Shown here one piece after another: positions 28,985 to 39,409 of a DNA stretch of 64,000 nucleotides; the first letter of the stretch is position 1; the number at the start of each line of letters is the position of its first letter. Below the pieces are notes generated by a model. The model worked only from the letters and a program-made list of their open reading frames with translations, did no database searches and was not told the origin of the DNA. The position numbers and the translations under genes were made by a program. The DNA comes from Pseudomonas lalucatii (lineage in GTDB: Bacteria > Pseudomonadota > Gammaproteobacteria > Pseudomonadales > Pseudomonadaceae): contig NZ_JADPMV010000001.1 of the NCBI RefSeq assembly GCF_018398425.1, positions 2,826,754-2,890,753 on the forward strand, read 5' to 3'.

Positions 28985-31264
28985 ATGCTCAATACGCTGC
29001 GCAAGATTGTCCAGGAAGTTAATGCCGCCAAGGACCTCAAGGCGGCGTTGGGCATAATCGTGCAGCGCGTCAGGGAGGCCATGGGCAGCCAGGTCTGCTC
29101 GGTCTACCTGCTCGATCCGGAGACCAACCGCTTCGTCCTGATGGCCACCGAGGGCCTCAACAAACGCTCCATCGGCAAGGTCAGCATGGCCCCCAGCGAG
29201 GGCCTGGTCGGCCTGGTCGGCACCCGCGAGGAGCCGTTGAACCTCGAGGACGCCGCCGCCCACCCGCGCTACCGCTACTTCGCCGAGACCGGCGAGGAGC
29301 GCTTCGCCTCCTTCCTCGGCTCGCCGATCATCCACCACCGGCGGGTGATGGGCGTGCTGGTGGTCCAGCAGAAGGAGCGCCGCCAGTTCGACGAGGGCGA
29401 GGAAGCCTTCCTGGTCACCATGAGCGCGCAGCTCGCCGGGGTGATCGCCCATGCCGAGGCGACCGGCTCGATCCGCGGCCTGGGGCGCCAGGGCAAGGGT
29501 ATTCAGGAGGCCAAGTTCATCGGCGTGCCCGGCTCGCCCGGGGCGGCCGTGGGCACCGCGGTGGTGGTGCTGCCGCCGGCCGACCTGGAAGTGGTGCCGG
29601 ACAAGAGCGTCGAGGATATCGAGGCCGAACTGCGGCTGTTCAATACCGCCCTGGAAGGGGTGCGCGCCGACATGCGCAACCTCTCGACCAAGATGGCCAG
29701 CCAGCTGCGCCCGGAAGAGCGCGCGCTGTTCGACGTGTACCTGATGATGCTGGAAGACGCCGCCCTGGGTAACGAGGTGGTCAACATCATCCGCACCGGC
29801 CAGTGGGCCCAGGGTGCCCTGCGCCAGGTGGTCGGCGAGCACGTCAACCGCTTCGAACTGATGGACGACGCCTACCTGCGCGAGCGCGCCTCCGACGTCA
29901 AGGACCTCGGCCGGCGCCTGCTCGCCTACCTGCAGCAGGCGCGTCAGCAGAGCCTGGAATACCCGGACAACTGCATCCTGGTCAGCGAGGAGCTGTCGCC
30001 GACCATGCTCGGCGAGGTGCCGGAGGGCAAGCTGGCCGGCCTGGTCTCGGTGCTCGGCTCGGGCAACTCCCATGTGGCGATCTTCGCCCGGGCCATGGGC
30101 ATCCCGACCGTGATGGGCGCGGTCGACCTGCCGTACTCGAAGATCGACGGCATCCAGCTGATCGTCGACGGCTACCACGGCGAGGTGTTCACCAACCCCA
30201 GCGAGCTGCTGCGCAAGCAGTACGCCGACGTGGTCGAGGAGGAGCGTCAGCTGACCCAGGGCCTCGATGCCCTGCGCGCCCTGCCCTGCGAGACCCTGGA
30301 CGGCCACCGCATGCCGCTGTGGGTCAACACCGGCCTGCTCGCCGACGTGGCCCGGGCCCAGGAGCGCGGCGCCGAGGGCGTCGGCCTGTATCGCACCGAG
30401 GTGCCGTTCATGATGAACGAGCGCTTCCCCAGCGAGAAGGAACAGCTGGCCATCTACCGCGAGCAGCTGGCCGCCTTCCACCCGCTGCCGGTGACCATGC
30501 GCAGCCTGGATATCGGCGGCGACAAGGCGCTGTCCTACTTCCCGATCAAGGAAGAGAATCCCTTTCTCGGCTGGCGCGGCATCCGCGTCACCCTCGACCA
30601 TCCGGAAATCTTCCTGGTGCAGACCCGCGCCATGCTCAAGGCCAGCGAGGGCCTGAACAACCTGCGCATCCTGCTGCCGATGATCTCCGGCATCCAGGAG
30701 CTGGAAGAGGCCCTGCACCTGATCCACCGCGCCTGGGGCGAGGTGCGCGACGAGGGCACCGACGTGCCGCTGCCGCCGATCGGGGTGATGATCGAGATCC
30801 CCGCCGCGGTCTACCAGACCCGCGAACTGGCGCGCCAGGTGGATTTCCTCTCGGTCGGCTCCAACGACCTGACCCAGTACCTGCTGGCGGTGGACCGCAA
30901 CAACCCGCGGGTCGCCGACCTCTACGACTTCCTCCACCCGGCCGTGCTGCAGGCGTTGCGTCGGGTGATCAGCGACGCCCACGCCGAAGGCAAGCCGGTG
31001 AGCATCTGCGGCGAGATGGCCGGCGACCCGGCGGCGGCGGTGCTGCTGATGGCCATGGGCTTCGACAGCCTGTCGATGAACGCCACCAACCTGCCCAAGG
31101 TCAAGTGGCTGCTGCGCCAGATCAGCCTGGGCAAGGCCCAGGAGCTGCTGGGCCAGGTGATGAGCATCGACAACCCGCACCTGATCCACAGTACCCTGCA
31201 GCTGGCCCTGCGCAACCTCGGCCTGGGCCGGATGATCAATCCGGCATCGGACATCCAGGCCTGA
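28985..31264 (+). CDS. ptsP: PTS-Ntr enzyme I (PtsP)
   Basis: A 759-residue phosphoenolpyruvate-protein phosphotransferase that starts the nitrogen PTS phosphorelay to NPr and EIIA-Ntr. Domains in order: N-terminal GAF (about 1-150, sensing nitrogen status via glutamine/2-oxoglutarate in relatives), an EI N-terminal domain with the phospho-His in GSGNSHVAIFARAMGIPT, and a C-terminal PEP-binding TIM barrel (GVGLYRTEVPFM, SVGSNDLTQYLLAVDR, CGEMAGDP). Intact and of normal length. Translated closely after rppH. Confidence 0.97.
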   Translation: MLNTLRKIVQEVNAAKDLKAALGIIVQRVREAMGSQVCSVYLLDPETNRFVLMATEGLNKRSIGKVSMAPSEGLVGLVGTREEPLNLEDAAAHPRYRYFAETGEERFASFLGSPIIHHRRVMGVLVVQQKERRQFDEGEEAFLVTMSAQLAGVIAHAEATGSIRGLGRQGKGIQEAKFIGVPGSPGAAVGTAVVVLPPADLEVVPDKSVEDIEAELRLFNTALEGVRADMRNLSTKMASQLRPEERALFDVYLMMLEDAALGNEVVNIIRTGQWAQGALRQVVGEHVNRFELMDDAYLRERASDVKDLGRRLLAYLQQARQQSLEYPDNCILVSEELSPTMLGEVPEGKLAGLVSVLGSGNSHVAIFARAMGIPTVMGAVDLPYSKIDGIQLIVDGYHGEVFTNPSELLRKQYADVVEEERQLTQGLDALRALPCETLDGHRMPLWVNTGLLADVARAQERGAEGVGLYRTEVPFMMNERFPSEKEQLAIYREQLAAFHPLPVTMRSLDIGGDKALSYFPIKEENPFLGWRGIRVTLDHPEIFLVQTRAMLKASEGLNNLRILLPMISGIQELEEALHLIHRAWGEVRDEGTDVPLPPIGVMIEIPAAVYQTRELARQVDFLSVGSNDLTQYLLAVDRNNPRVADLYDFLHPAVLQALRRVISDAHAEGKPVSICGEMAGDPAAAVLLMAMGFDSLSMNATNLPKVKWLLRQISLGKAQELLGQVMSIDNPHLIHSTLQLALRNLGLGRMINPASDIQA

Positions 31265-31323
31265 TAGCGGGCCCCGCGTCCTTCATCCGCTCGTGCGCGC
31301 CAGGGTAGGCGGGGCGCTGGCCC

Positions 31324-32070
31324 TCAACACTCCAGGCTGGTCTCCCCAAGCGGCACGCCCAGGGGGCCGTAGCGGCGCTCGACCAGTTGCCGCGAGCCGT
31401 CGGCGCGCACCAGCAGCGCCGTGCTGGCGAGGGTGCCGTAGCTGCGGGTGGCGATGAAGATCCCGGACAGCAGGCGTTCGGTGTTGAGGCCGACACCGGT
31501 GTCGGGCAGCGCCGAGTCCGGGGGCTGCTGGGCATCGTGCAGCAGGTCCAGCAGGGCCGGTACCTGGGGCTCGACCAGGCACTCGCTGAGCAGCGCCTTG
31601 CCCTTCTCCACCTTCGGCCAGGGGGTGTCCAGGTCGGCGTTGGAGAAGCCGTACAGGCCTTCCTCCAGCTGCCGCGCGATGCCCTCGCGGGAATTCAGGA
31701 ACCACAGTTGCTTGGCGTCGCCGACCAGCAGGTTGAACGCCGAGTAGTTGCCGGCGCGCTCGGCCAGCTCCGTGAGGAACGCCTCGGGCTCCAGTTCGCC
31801 CTGCAGGAACTGCAGCGGCAGCTCGCCGCGGGAGCGACCAAAGGGGGGCTGGCGCGGGTCACGGATATTGGTCAGGGCGGCGTAGCGGCCCTGCGGGCCG
31901 GCGGCCAGCCAGGTGCCGCCGGCTTGCAGGTCGCGTCCGCCATAGATGTTCGGCGCATCCTCCCAGGCCGCCAGGGGCTGGCTCGGGCGCTCGTAGAATT
32001 CGTCGCGATTGGCCGCCAGAACCAGGGGAAGGGGATGGGAGGGGCGCCAGGCGAATACGATCAGGCACAT
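31324..32070 (-). CDS. NRDE/TANGO2-family protein
   Basis: A 248-residue protein starting MCLIVFAWR, with the defining NRDE segment (AANRDEFYERP) near residue 20 and GGRDLQAGGTWLA. The start at 32070 makes Cys2 the N-terminal nucleophile-like residue expected for the Ntn-hydrolase-type fold. TANGO2 relatives in animals have been linked to heme trafficking and metabolism. The bacterial role is unknown. It converges with ptsP. Confidence 0.88.
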   Translation of the reverse strand: MCLIVFAWRPSHPLPLVLAANRDEFYERPSQPLAAWEDAPNIYGGRDLQAGGTWLAAGPQGRYAALTNIRDPRQPPFGRSRGELPLQFLQGELEPEAFLTELAERAGNYSAFNLLVGDAKQLWFLNSREGIARQLEEGLYGFSNADLDTPWPKVEKGKALLSECLVEPQVPALLDLLHDAQQPPDSALPDTGVGLNTERLLSGIFIATRSYGTLASTALLVRADGSRQLVERRYGPLGVPLGETSLEC

Positions 32071-32367
32071 AGAAACTCCTTGGGTGGCGGGACTCTGAAG
32101 CCGGGTATCGGTGGCCGCCTGGGGTCGCACTGCGCCCGCGGGGACCGGAGTCCAGTTCCTGCATGTGATTTTCTTGTTACGTCAGTGTGCGCGCAAGACG
32201 CTCCAACAGTTGCCCGACAGCTTAGGCGTTGGGGCCGGGCCAGGGGAAGGGCATAGAGGGCAATTAGTCGCATCCGCATGCCCTGCGCAGCGGTGTCGAG
32301 GCGTGCCCCGGTGGAGCGCGGGGGGCCGCTTCCGTTACCATGCCGCTTTATTTCGGGGGGAGCTTCG

Positions 32368-33150
32368 ATGGAGCTGCTGCTGTATATGCTGCTGGGCGCG
32401 GCTGCGGGGGTGCTGGCGGGGCTGTTCGGCGTCGGCGGCGGCATCATCATAGTGCCGGTGCTGGTGTTGAGTTTCACCGCCCAGGGCGTCGATCCGGCCG
32501 TGCTAACCCACCTGGCGGTCGGCACCTCGCTGGCGACCATCATCTTCACCTCGATCAACTCGGTGCTGGAACATCACCGCAGGGGCGCGGTGCGCTGGCC
32601 GATCTTCGCCTGGATGACCCTGGGCATCCTGCTCGGCGCGGGCCTGGGCTCGCTGACCGCGGCGGCGATCCAGGGCCCGCAGCTGCAGCGGATCATCGGC
32701 GTGTTCGCCATCGCCGTGTCGCTGCAGATGGCCCTGGACCTGAAACCCAGGGCCAGCAGCGCTGTCCCAGGCAGGCTGGCCCTCGGCGCTGCCGGCGGGG
32801 TGATCGGCTGGGCCTCGGCGATCTTCGGCATCGGCGGCGGTTCGCTGAACGTGCCCTTCCTGACCTGGCGCAGCCTGCCCATGCAGCAGGCGGTGGCCAC
32901 CTCGGCGGCCTGCGGCCTGCCGATCGCCCTGGCCAGCGCCCTGAGTTTCATGTGGCTGGGCTGGGACAATCCGCAGTTGCCGTCCTGGAGCCTGGGCTTC
33001 GTCTATTTGCCGGCGCTGGCGGGGATCGCCCTGACCAGCATGTTCTTCGCGCGCTTCGGCGCACGCCTGGCCCATCGCCTGTCACCGCGCGTGCTCAAGC
33101 GCCTGTTCGCCCTGCTGCTGTTCAGCGTGGGCCTGAGTTTCCTGTTGTGA
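32368..33150 (+). CDS. TauE/SafE (DUF81) family membrane permease
   Basis: A 260-residue inner-membrane protein with about eight hydrophobic segments. The duplicated motif typical of the family occurs twice (GLFGVGGGIIIVPVLVL and AIFGIGGGSLNVPFLTW). Family members are proposed to export sulfite or organosulfur anions, but the substrate here is not shown. A GGGGGG-rich ribosome-binding region lies just ahead. Ends 9 bases before lgt, so probably the first gene of a three-gene unit with lgt and thyA. Confidence 0.9.
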   Translation: MELLLYMLLGAAAGVLAGLFGVGGGIIIVPVLVLSFTAQGVDPAVLTHLAVGTSLATIIFTSINSVLEHHRRGAVRWPIFAWMTLGILLGAGLGSLTAAAIQGPQLQRIIGVFAIAVSLQMALDLKPRASSAVPGRLALGAAGGVIGWASAIFGIGGGSLNVPFLTWRSLPMQQAVATSAACGLPIALASALSFMWLGWDNPQLPSWSLGFVYLPALAGIALTSMFFARFGARLAHRLSPRVLKRLFALLLFSVGLSFLL

Positions 33151-33159
33151 GGACCTGAC

Positions 33160-33963
33160 ATGTTGCCCTATCCGCAGATCGACCCGGTGGCCATCGCCCT
33201 GGGGCCGCTGAAAATCCACTGGTACGGCCTGATGTACCTGATCGGCATCGGCGGCGCCTGGTGGCTGGCCGCGCGCCGCCTGCACGCCTTCGAACCGAAC
33301 TGGAACAAGGAGAAGCTCTCCGACCTGGTGTTCTGGGTGGCCATGGGGGTGATACTCGGCGGCCGCCTGGGCTATGTGCTGTTCTACGACCTCGAGGCCT
33401 ACCTGGCGCAGCCGAGCCTGATCCTGCAGGTGTGGAAGGGCGGCATGTCGTTCCACGGCGGCTTCATCGGCGTGCTGCTGGCCACCTGGTGGTTCGGCAG
33501 CCGCAACGACAAGGGCTTCTTCCAGCTGATGGACTTCATCGCACCGCTGGTGCCCATCGGCTTGGGTGCCGGCAGGATCGGCAACTTCATCAACGCCGAG
33601 CTGTGGGGCAAGGCCACCGACCTGCCCTGGGCCATGGTCTTCCCCACCGACCCGCAGCAGCTGGCGCGGCATCCCTCGCAGCTGTACCAGTTCGCCCTGG
33701 AGGGCGTGGCGCTGTTCGCCATCCTCTGGTTCTACTCGCGCAAGCCGCGGCCGACCATGGCGGTCTCGGGCATGTTCGCCGCCTGCTACGGCGTGTTCCG
33801 TTTCATCGTCGAGTTCGTCCGGGTGCCGGACGCCCAGCTCGGTTACCTGGCCTGGGACTGGCTGACCATGGGCCAGGTGCTCAGCCTGCCGATGATACTC
33901 GGCGGCCTCGGCCTGATCGCCTACGCCTACAAGCGCCAGTCGGCCCAGGAGAGCAGTCGATGA
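33160..33963 (+). CDS. lgt: Prolipoprotein diacylglyceryl transferase Lgt
   Basis: A 267-residue inner-membrane enzyme that transfers diacylglycerol from phosphatidylglycerol to the lipobox cysteine of prolipoproteins, the essential first step of lipoprotein maturation. The signature is [30 protein letters not shown] holds the catalytic His region and RHPSQLYQ the conserved C-terminal loop. The stop overlaps the thyA start (ATGA at 33960-33963). Confidence 0.97.
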   Translation: MLPYPQIDPVAIALGPLKIHWYGLMYLIGIGGAWWLAARRLHAFEPNWNKEKLSDLVFWVAMGVILGGRLGYVLFYDLEAYLAQPSLILQVWKGGMSFHGGFIGVLLATWWFGSRNDKGFFQLMDFIAPLVPIGLGAGRIGNFINAELWGKATDLPWAMVFPTDPQQLARHPSQLYQFALEGVALFAILWFYSRKPRPTMAVSGMFAACYGVFRFIVEFVRVPDAQLGYLAWDWLTMGQVLSLPMILGGLGLIAYAYKRQSAQESSR

Positions 33964-34754
33964 AACAGTACCTCGAGCTGATGCGTCGGGTGCGCGAGAC
34001 CGGCACCTTCAAGAGCGACCGCACCGGCACCGGCACCTACAGCCTGTTCGCCCAGCAGATGCGCTTCGACCTGGCCGCGGGCTTCCCCCTGGTCACCACC
34101 AAGAAGTGCCACCTCAAGTCGATCATCCACGAACTGCTGTGGTTCCTTAAGGGCGACACCAACATCCGGTACCTGAAGGACCACGGCGTCAGCATCTGGG
34201 ACGAGTGGGCCGACGAGAACGGCGAGCTGGGCCCGGTGTACGGCTACCAGTGGCGCAACTGGCCGGCGCCCAACGGCGAGTCGATCGACCAGATCGCCAA
34301 GCTGATCGAGATGATCAAGCAGAATCCGGACTCGCGCCGGCTGATCGTCTCCGCCTGGAACCCGGCGCTGATCGAGCAAATGGCCCTGCCGCCCTGCCAC
34401 GCGCTGTTCCAGTTCTACGTCGCCGAGGGCCGGCTCAGCTGCCAGCTGTACCAGCGCTCGGCGGACATCTTCCTCGGCGTGCCCTTCAACATCGCCAGCT
34501 ATGCCCTGCTGACCCTGATGGTGGCCCAGGTCACCGGCCTCGAGCCCGGCGAGTTCGTCTGGACCGGCGGCGACTGCCACCTGTACGCCAACCACCTGGA
34601 GCAGGCCGACCTGCAGCTGACCCGCGAGCCGCTGCCGCTGCCGACCATGCAGCTCAATCCGGCGGTGCGGGACCTGTTCGCCTTCCGCTACGAGGACTTC
34701 GAGCTGGTCGGCTACCAGGCCCACCCGCACATCAAGGCGCCGGTGGCCGTATGA
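33960..34754 (+). CDS. thyA: Thymidylate synthase ThyA
   Basis: A 264-residue enzyme, exactly the E. coli length, methylating dUMP to dTMP using methylene-tetrahydrofolate. Cys146 in [11 protein letters not shown] is the nucleophile. [10 protein letters not shown] and GDCHLYANH are conserved dUMP contacts. Translationally coupled to lgt by a 4-base overlap. FolA, which regenerates tetrahydrofolate, is encoded 12 kb away at 47104. Confidence 0.98.
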   Translation: MKQYLELMRRVRETGTFKSDRTGTGTYSLFAQQMRFDLAAGFPLVTTKKCHLKSIIHELLWFLKGDTNIRYLKDHGVSIWDEWADENGELGPVYGYQWRNWPAPNGESIDQIAKLIEMIKQNPDSRRLIVSAWNPALIEQMALPPCHALFQFYVAEGRLSCQLYQRSADIFLGVPFNIASYALLTLMVAQVTGLEPGEFVWTGGDCHLYANHLEQADLQLTREPLPLPTMQLNPAVRDLFAFRYEDFELVGYQAHPHIKAPVAV

Positions 34755-34776
34755 CCGCCGGCGCGCGGCGGGCCTG

Positions 34777-35637
34777 ATGCTCAGCGCCGAGCTCCGGGCC
34801 TTTCACATGGTCGCGCGCCTGGGCAGCATCACCCAGGCGGCGAAGAAGCTCGGCCTCAGCCAGCCCACGGTCACCACCCAGGTGCGCAACCTGGAAAGCC
34901 GCTACGGGGTGGAGCTGTTCTACCGCGGCGGTCGCCGCCTGACCCTGACCGACGAGGGCGTGCAGCTGCTGCCCCGGGTGCAGAAGCTGCTGCAGGAAGA
35001 GGCCGACATCGAGTTCTACCTGCGCAACTGCGGCCACTCCCGCGGCAGCCTGCGCATCGGCGCCACCTCGCCCTATTACGTGCTGGAGCTGATCAAGCGC
35101 TTGCGCGAGCGCCTGCCGCCGATCGAGGTGACCCTGGAGATCGGCAACTCGCAGCAGGTGATCGAGGCTTTGGAGGAATACCGGGTCGACCTGGCCGTCT
35201 CCTCGCAGCTGACCCAGGACCCGCGCCTGATCCGCCTGCAACTGGGCCAGGACCCGCTGGTGCTGGCCGTGCACCGCCGTCACCCGCTGGCCGGCCAGGG
35301 CAGCGTGGCGCTGGCGGCGCTGGGCGGGCACTGCCTGCTGATGCGCGAGCGCGGCTCGACCACCCGGCAGATGACCGAGGCCCTGCTCGAGGGCGCCGGC
35401 GTGGCGCCGCTGGCGCAGCTGGAGATCGGCAGCCGCGAGTCGATCCGTGAGGCGGTGCTGCGCAATATCGGCATCAGCATCATCGCCCGCCACGAGGTGC
35501 CCGATCATCCCGAGCTGCGGGTGGTCGAGCTGCAGGGGGCGCCGCTGATCGGCGAATACCTCTACTGCCTCAAGGAGCGCCGCCAGGCGCGGCTGCCGGC
35601 GGCCTTCCTGGCCCTGGCCCGGGACACGGCGAGCTAA
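34777..35637 (+). CDS. LysR-family regulator, probable control of the AEP genes
   Basis: A 286-residue LysR-type protein. The N-terminal winged HTH is at about residues 3-62 (SITQAAKKLGLSQPTVTTQVRNLE). A substrate-binding-like effector domain follows. It lies directly upstream of, and on the same strand as, the AEP transport and phnX genes. A perfect palindrome sits in the 127-base gap after it. The LysR next to AEP genes usually activates them in response to AEP, but the ligand is inferred. Confidence 0.85.
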   Translation: MLSAELRAFHMVARLGSITQAAKKLGLSQPTVTTQVRNLESRYGVELFYRGGRRLTLTDEGVQLLPRVQKLLQEEADIEFYLRNCGHSRGSLRIGATSPYYVLELIKRLRERLPPIEVTLEIGNSQQVIEALEEYRVDLAVSSQLTQDPRLIRLQLGQDPLVLAVHRRHPLAGQGSVALAALGGHCLLMRERGSTTRQMTEALLEGAGVAPLAQLEIGSRESIREAVLRNIGISIIARHEVPDHPELRVVELQGAPLIGEYLYCLKERRQARLPAAFLALARDTAS

Positions 35638-35661
35638 GCAACGACCCGCCCCAGCAAATAA

Positions 35662-35679
35662 ACCGATACCACTATCGGT
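35662..35679. promoter_or_regulatory. Perfect 7-4-7 palindrome before the AEP transporter (candidate LysR site)
   Basis: ACCGATA-CCAC-TATCGGT, located 86 bases before the ATP-binding gene and 24 bases after the lysR stop. Perfect 7-bp arms with T and A at the half-site inner edges fit the LysR operator shape. A weakly AT-rich stretch flanks it (35656-35661). No binding data can be derived here. Confidence 0.5.
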
Positions 35680-35764
35680 GCTTTTGCCCCATCTGCCACA
35701 CAGCCTTAGTACGGGCCGCCTAGCATCCACCTCATTCGAGTCGAACACTCCATGAGGTTGCACG

Positions 35765-36817
35765 ATGAACAAGCCGGCCGCCGTAAGCATGCAGGTGCGC
35801 GACATCCACAAGGGCTTCGCGGCCTTCCGCGCGCTGGACGGCGTGTCGCTGCGGGTCGAGGCCGGCGAGCTGGTGTGCCTGCTGGGCCCCTCCGGCTGCG
35901 GCAAGACCACCCTGCTGCGCTGCATCGCCGGCCTGGAGCGGCAGGAGCGCGGCAGCATCCTGATCGGCAGCCGCGATGTCTCGGCGCTGCCGCCCCAGGC
36001 CCGTGACTACGGCATCCTGTTCCAGTCCTATGCGCTGTTCCCCAATCTCACGGTGGCGCAGAACATCGCCTACGGCCTGGCCGGCAGCGATCGCGAGAGC
36101 CAGCATCGGCGAGTGGCGGAAATGCTCGAGCTGGTCGGCCTGCTCGGCAGCGAGCAGAAGTATCCGGGGCAGCTCTCCGGTGGTCAGCAGCAGCGCGTGG
36201 CCCTGGCCCGCGCCCTGGCCCCGGCGCCTTCGCTGCTGTTGCTGGACGAGCCGATGTCCGCCCTCGATGCCCGGGTGCGCGAGCACCTGTGCGGCGAGCT
36301 GCGTCAGCTGCAGCGGCGCCTGGGCATCACCACCCTGATGGTCACCCACAACCAGGACGAGGCCATGCTCATGGCCGACCGCATCGCCGTGATGAACCAG
36401 GGCCGGGTCGAGCAGTACGGCACCCCGCAGCAGATCTACGGCCAGCCGGCTACGCCCTTCGTCGCCGAGTTCGTCGGTCAGGGCAACTGGCTGCCCTTCG
36501 AGCGCGGTCGGGACGGTGGGGCCCGGGTCGGCGCGCTGAACCTGCGGGTGGAGGGTGCCCAGGGCCTCGAGCGCGGGCGCCTGTTCTGCCGGCCGGAGAC
36601 CATAGTGGTCAATCCGCCGCAGCCCGGGGACAACCTGTTCCGCGCGCGGATGCGCGAGATCACCTACCTGGGCAACCGCTGCCGGATGAGCTTCGAGCTG
36701 GCCGAGTTGCCGGGCCACGGCCTGCTCGCCGAGCTGGCTCCCGAGGCCATGCCGCGCCTGGCCAGCCCGGAGATCTGGGTGGCCCTGCCGCCGCAGAGCC
36801 TGCAGGTGTTCGCCTGA
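35765..36817 (+). CDS. aepV: 2-aminoethylphosphonate ABC transporter ATPase (AepV/PhnT-like)
   Basis: A 350-residue ATPase with Walker A GPSGCGKTT, signature LSGGQQQRVALARAL, Walker B LLLLDEPMSALD and the switch His in VTHNQDEA. A C-terminal TOBE-like domain follows. It belongs to the group coupled to Fe(III)/AEP-type binding proteins. Substrate assignment comes from the island (phnX and the binding protein). The stop is one base before the permease start region, implying co-translation. Confidence 0.83.
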   Translation: MNKPAAVSMQVRDIHKGFAAFRALDGVSLRVEAGELVCLLGPSGCGKTTLLRCIAGLERQERGSILIGSRDVSALPPQARDYGILFQSYALFPNLTVAQNIAYGLAGSDRESQHRRVAEMLELVGLLGSEQKYPGQLSGGQQQRVALARALAPAPSLLLLDEPMSALDARVREHLCGELRQLQRRLGITTLMVTHNQDEAMLMADRIAVMNQGRVEQYGTPQQIYGQPATPFVAEFVGQGNWLPFERGRDGGARVGALNLRVEGAQGLERGRLFCRPETIVVNPPQPGDNLFRARMREITYLGNRCRMSFELAELPGHGLLAELAPEAMPRLASPEIWVALPPQSLQVFA

Positions 36818-36818
36818 G

Positions 36819-38528
36819 ATGAGCAGCCTGATCCTCGACTCCGTCGCCACCCCGCGCGGCCGCTCGAGCGGCCTGGGCGATCGGCTGTTCGTCGCCGGTG
36901 GCAAATGGCTGTTGCTGCTGTTGCTGCTGCTCGCGGTGCTGCTGCCGCTGCTGGCCATGCTCTGGCGCGGCTTCAGCGGCGCGGACGGCCAGGGTGGCGG
37001 CCTGGCCGCGGCGGCCGCGCTGTACGCCAGCGACAACTTCCGCTGGTTGCTCGGCAACAGCCTCAAGGTGTCCGCCACCACCGCCGCGCTAGTGGTGCCG
37101 CTGGCCTATCTGTTCGCCTACGCCCTGCAGCGCACGCTGATTCCCGGCAAGGGCCTGTGGCGGGCCATCTCCCTGCTGCCGCTGCTGGCGCCGTCGATGC
37201 TGCCGGGCATCGCCCTGATCTACCTGTTCGGCAACCAGGGCCTGTTGCGCGACCTGCTGGCCGACAACATCTACGGTTTCTGGGGCATCGTCCTCGGCGA
37301 GGCCATCTACACCTTCCCCCATGCCCTGATGATCCTCATCTCGGCGCTGTCGCTGGCCGATGCCCGCCTGTTCGACGCCGCCTCGAGCATGGGCGCCTCG
37401 CCCTGGCGGGCGTTCTGCAGCATCACCTGGCCGGGCAGCCGCCAGGGCGTGTTCGCCGCCTTCTGCCTGGTGTTCACCCTGTGCATCACCGACTTCGGCG
37501 TGCCGGTGGTGGTCGGCGGCGACTACCAGGTGCTGGCGCTGGAGGCCTACAAGGCGGTGGTCGGCCAGCAGCAGTTCGGCCGCGGCGCACTGATCGGCAT
37601 GGTCCTGCTGCTGCCGGCGCTGCTCAGCTTCGCCGTCGACCTGTGGCTGCGCCGACGTTCGCGCGACGCCCTGGGCGGCCGCGCCCAGGTCCATCACCCG
37701 CGGCCGGCGCGGGGGCGCGAGGCGGCCTTCCTGCTGCTGGTGCTGCTGCTGTGCGCCGTGCTGTTGCTGGTGTTCGGCATGGCGGTGTACTCCTCGCTGG
37801 TCCGTTTCTGGCCCTACGACCTGAGCCTGGTGCTGGACCACTACGCCTTCTCCGACCTGCCCGGTGGCTGGCTGGCCTACCGCAACAGCCTGGTGCTGGC
37901 CGGCTGCACGGCGCTGTTCGGCAGCCTGCTGATCTTCACCGGCGCCTACCTGCTGGAGAAGACCCGCCAGGACCCGCTGACCCAGCTCCTGCGCCTGCTC
38001 TGCTTCGTGCCCATGGCGGTGCCCGGCCTGGTCCTGGGCCTGGGCTACGTCTTCTTCTTCAACCTGCCGGGCAACCCGCTGAGCGGCCTGTACGGCAGCC
38101 TGACCCTGCTGGTGGTGTGCACCATCGCGCACTTCCTGACCACCGCGCAGATGACCGCCAGCACCGCGCTGCGCCAGCTCGACGGCGAGTTCGAGGCCGC
38201 CGCGCTGTCGCTCAAGGTGCCCCTGGCGCGCCACTACCTGCGGGTGACGCTGCCGCTGTGCCTGCCGGCGCTGCTGGACATCGTCCGCTACCTGTTCGTC
38301 TCGGCGATGACCACGGTGTCGGCGGCGATCTTCCTCTACAGCCCGGACAGCATGCTGGCCGCCGTGGCCGTGCTGAATATGGACGACGCCGGCAACGTCG
38401 GCGGCGCCGCCGCCATGTCCACCCTGATCCTGCTCACCTCGGCCGGCGTTTCGCTGCTGCTGGCCGGGGCCTCGCGCGGCCTGTTGCGCCGCTCCCAGAC
38501 CTGGCGCCAGCGCGCGCCAAGTCACTGA
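36819..38528 (+). CDS. aepW: 2-aminoethylphosphonate ABC permease, fused double domain (AepW-like)
   Basis: A 569-residue inner-membrane permease with two tandem BPD transporter domains fused in one chain. The two EAA loops are visible: [20 protein letters not shown] and [20 protein letters not shown]. Fusion makes one polypeptide do the work of the two permeases seen in SpuG/SpuH. About twelve hydrophobic segments. Starts one base after the ATPase stop and precedes phnX by 19 bases. Confidence 0.84.
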   Translation: MSSLILDSVATPRGRSSGLGDRLFVAGGKWLLLLLLLLAVLLPLLAMLWRGFSGADGQGGGLAAAAALYASDNFRWLLGNSLKVSATTAALVVPLAYLFAYALQRTLIPGKGLWRAISLLPLLAPSMLPGIALIYLFGNQGLLRDLLADNIYGFWGIVLGEAIYTFPHALMILISALSLADARLFDAASSMGASPWRAFCSITWPGSRQGVFAAFCLVFTLCITDFGVPVVVGGDYQVLALEAYKAVVGQQQFGRGALIGMVLLLPALLSFAVDLWLRRRSRDALGGRAQVHHPRPARGREAAFLLLVLLLCAVLLLVFGMAVYSSLVRFWPYDLSLVLDHYAFSDLPGGWLAYRNSLVLAGCTALFGSLLIFTGAYLLEKTRQDPLTQLLRLLCFVPMAVPGLVLGLGYVFFFNLPGNPLSGLYGSLTLLVVCTIAHFLTTAQMTASTALRQLDGEFEAAALSLKVPLARHYLRVTLPLCLPALLDIVRYLFVSAMTTVSAAIFLYSPDSMLAAVAVLNMDDAGNVGGAAAMSTLILLTSAGVSLLLAGASRGLLRRSQTWRQRAPSH

Positions 38529-38547
38529 CCCGCCCCTGGAGACTGCC

Positions 38548-39375
38548 ATGCACTACCAACACCCGACGCGCCTCGCCGCGGCCATCTTCGACTGGGCCGG
38601 CACCGTGGTCGACTTCGGTTCCTTCGCCCCGACCAGGATCTTCGTCGAGGCCTTCGCCAGCTTCGACGTGGAGCTCAGCCTGGAGGAGGCCCGCGGCCCC
38701 ATGGGCATGGGCAAGTGGGACCACATCCGCGCCCTGTGCGATCAGCCGCAGATCGCCGCGCGTTTCCAGCGCCGCTTCGGCCGCCTGCCCAGCGACGAGG
38801 ATGTCACGGCCATCTACCAGCGCTTCATGCCGCTGCAGGTCGCCAAGGTCGGCGAGCATTCGGCGCTGATTCCCGGGGCGCTGGAGGTCATCGCCGGGCT
38901 GCGCGCACGCGGTCTGCGGATCGGCAGCTGCTCCGGCTACCCCCGGGAGGTGATGGCCAAGGTGGTCGAGCTGGCCGCCGCCGCCGGCTACAGCCCGGAC
39001 CACGTGGTCGCCTCCGACGAGGTGCCGCGGGGACGGCCCGGCCCGGCCCAGGCCCTGGCCAATGTCGTCGCCCTGGGCCTGGACGACGTCGCCGCCTGCG
39101 TCAAGGTCGACGACACCGAGCCGGGCATCCTCGAGGGCCGCAGCGCCGGCATGTGGACCGTGGCCCTGCGCTTCTCCGGCAACTTCCTCGGCCTGAGCTG
39201 GGAGGGCTACCAGGCCCTGTCCGCCGAGCGCCGCGCGGCCGAGCGCGCGCGTATCGACGGGCTGTTCGCCGCGAGCCGGCCGCACTACCTGATCGACACC
39301 ATCGCCGAGCTGCCGGGGGTGATCGAGCTGATCGACGCCCGTCTGGCCCGCGGCGAATCCCCGCAGCACTGCTGA
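38548..39375 (+). CDS. phnX: Phosphonoacetaldehyde hydrolase PhnX
   Basis: A 275-residue HAD phosphonatase that cleaves the C-P bond of phosphonoacetaldehyde to acetaldehyde and phosphate. Asp15 in [15 protein letters not shown] is the nucleophile. Lys56 in [11 protein letters not shown] forms the Schiff base with the substrate. [12 protein letters not shown] and [14 protein letters not shown] are the other HAD motifs. The usual partner PhnW (AEP transaminase) is absent nearby. A TIGR03364-type flavoprotein lies downstream instead. Confidence 0.96.
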   Translation: MHYQHPTRLAAAIFDWAGTVVDFGSFAPTRIFVEAFASFDVELSLEEARGPMGMGKWDHIRALCDQPQIAARFQRRFGRLPSDEDVTAIYQRFMPLQVAKVGEHSALIPGALEVIAGLRARGLRIGSCSGYPREVMAKVVELAAAAGYSPDHVVASDEVPRGRPGPAQALANVVALGLDDVAACVKVDDTEPGILEGRSAGMWTVALRFSGNFLGLSWEGYQALSAERRAAERARIDGLFAASRPHYLIDTIAELPGVIELIDARLARGESPQHC

Positions 39376-39409
39376 GCCGAACCCTGGCCATACCCGATAG
39401 GAGCCTCAC

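Noticed and set aside
28928..31189. A 753-codon minus-strand frame opposite ptsP
   Set aside because: Its sequence is the reversed codon pattern of ptsP with His/Gln/Val-rich text and no domain. ptsP is certain.
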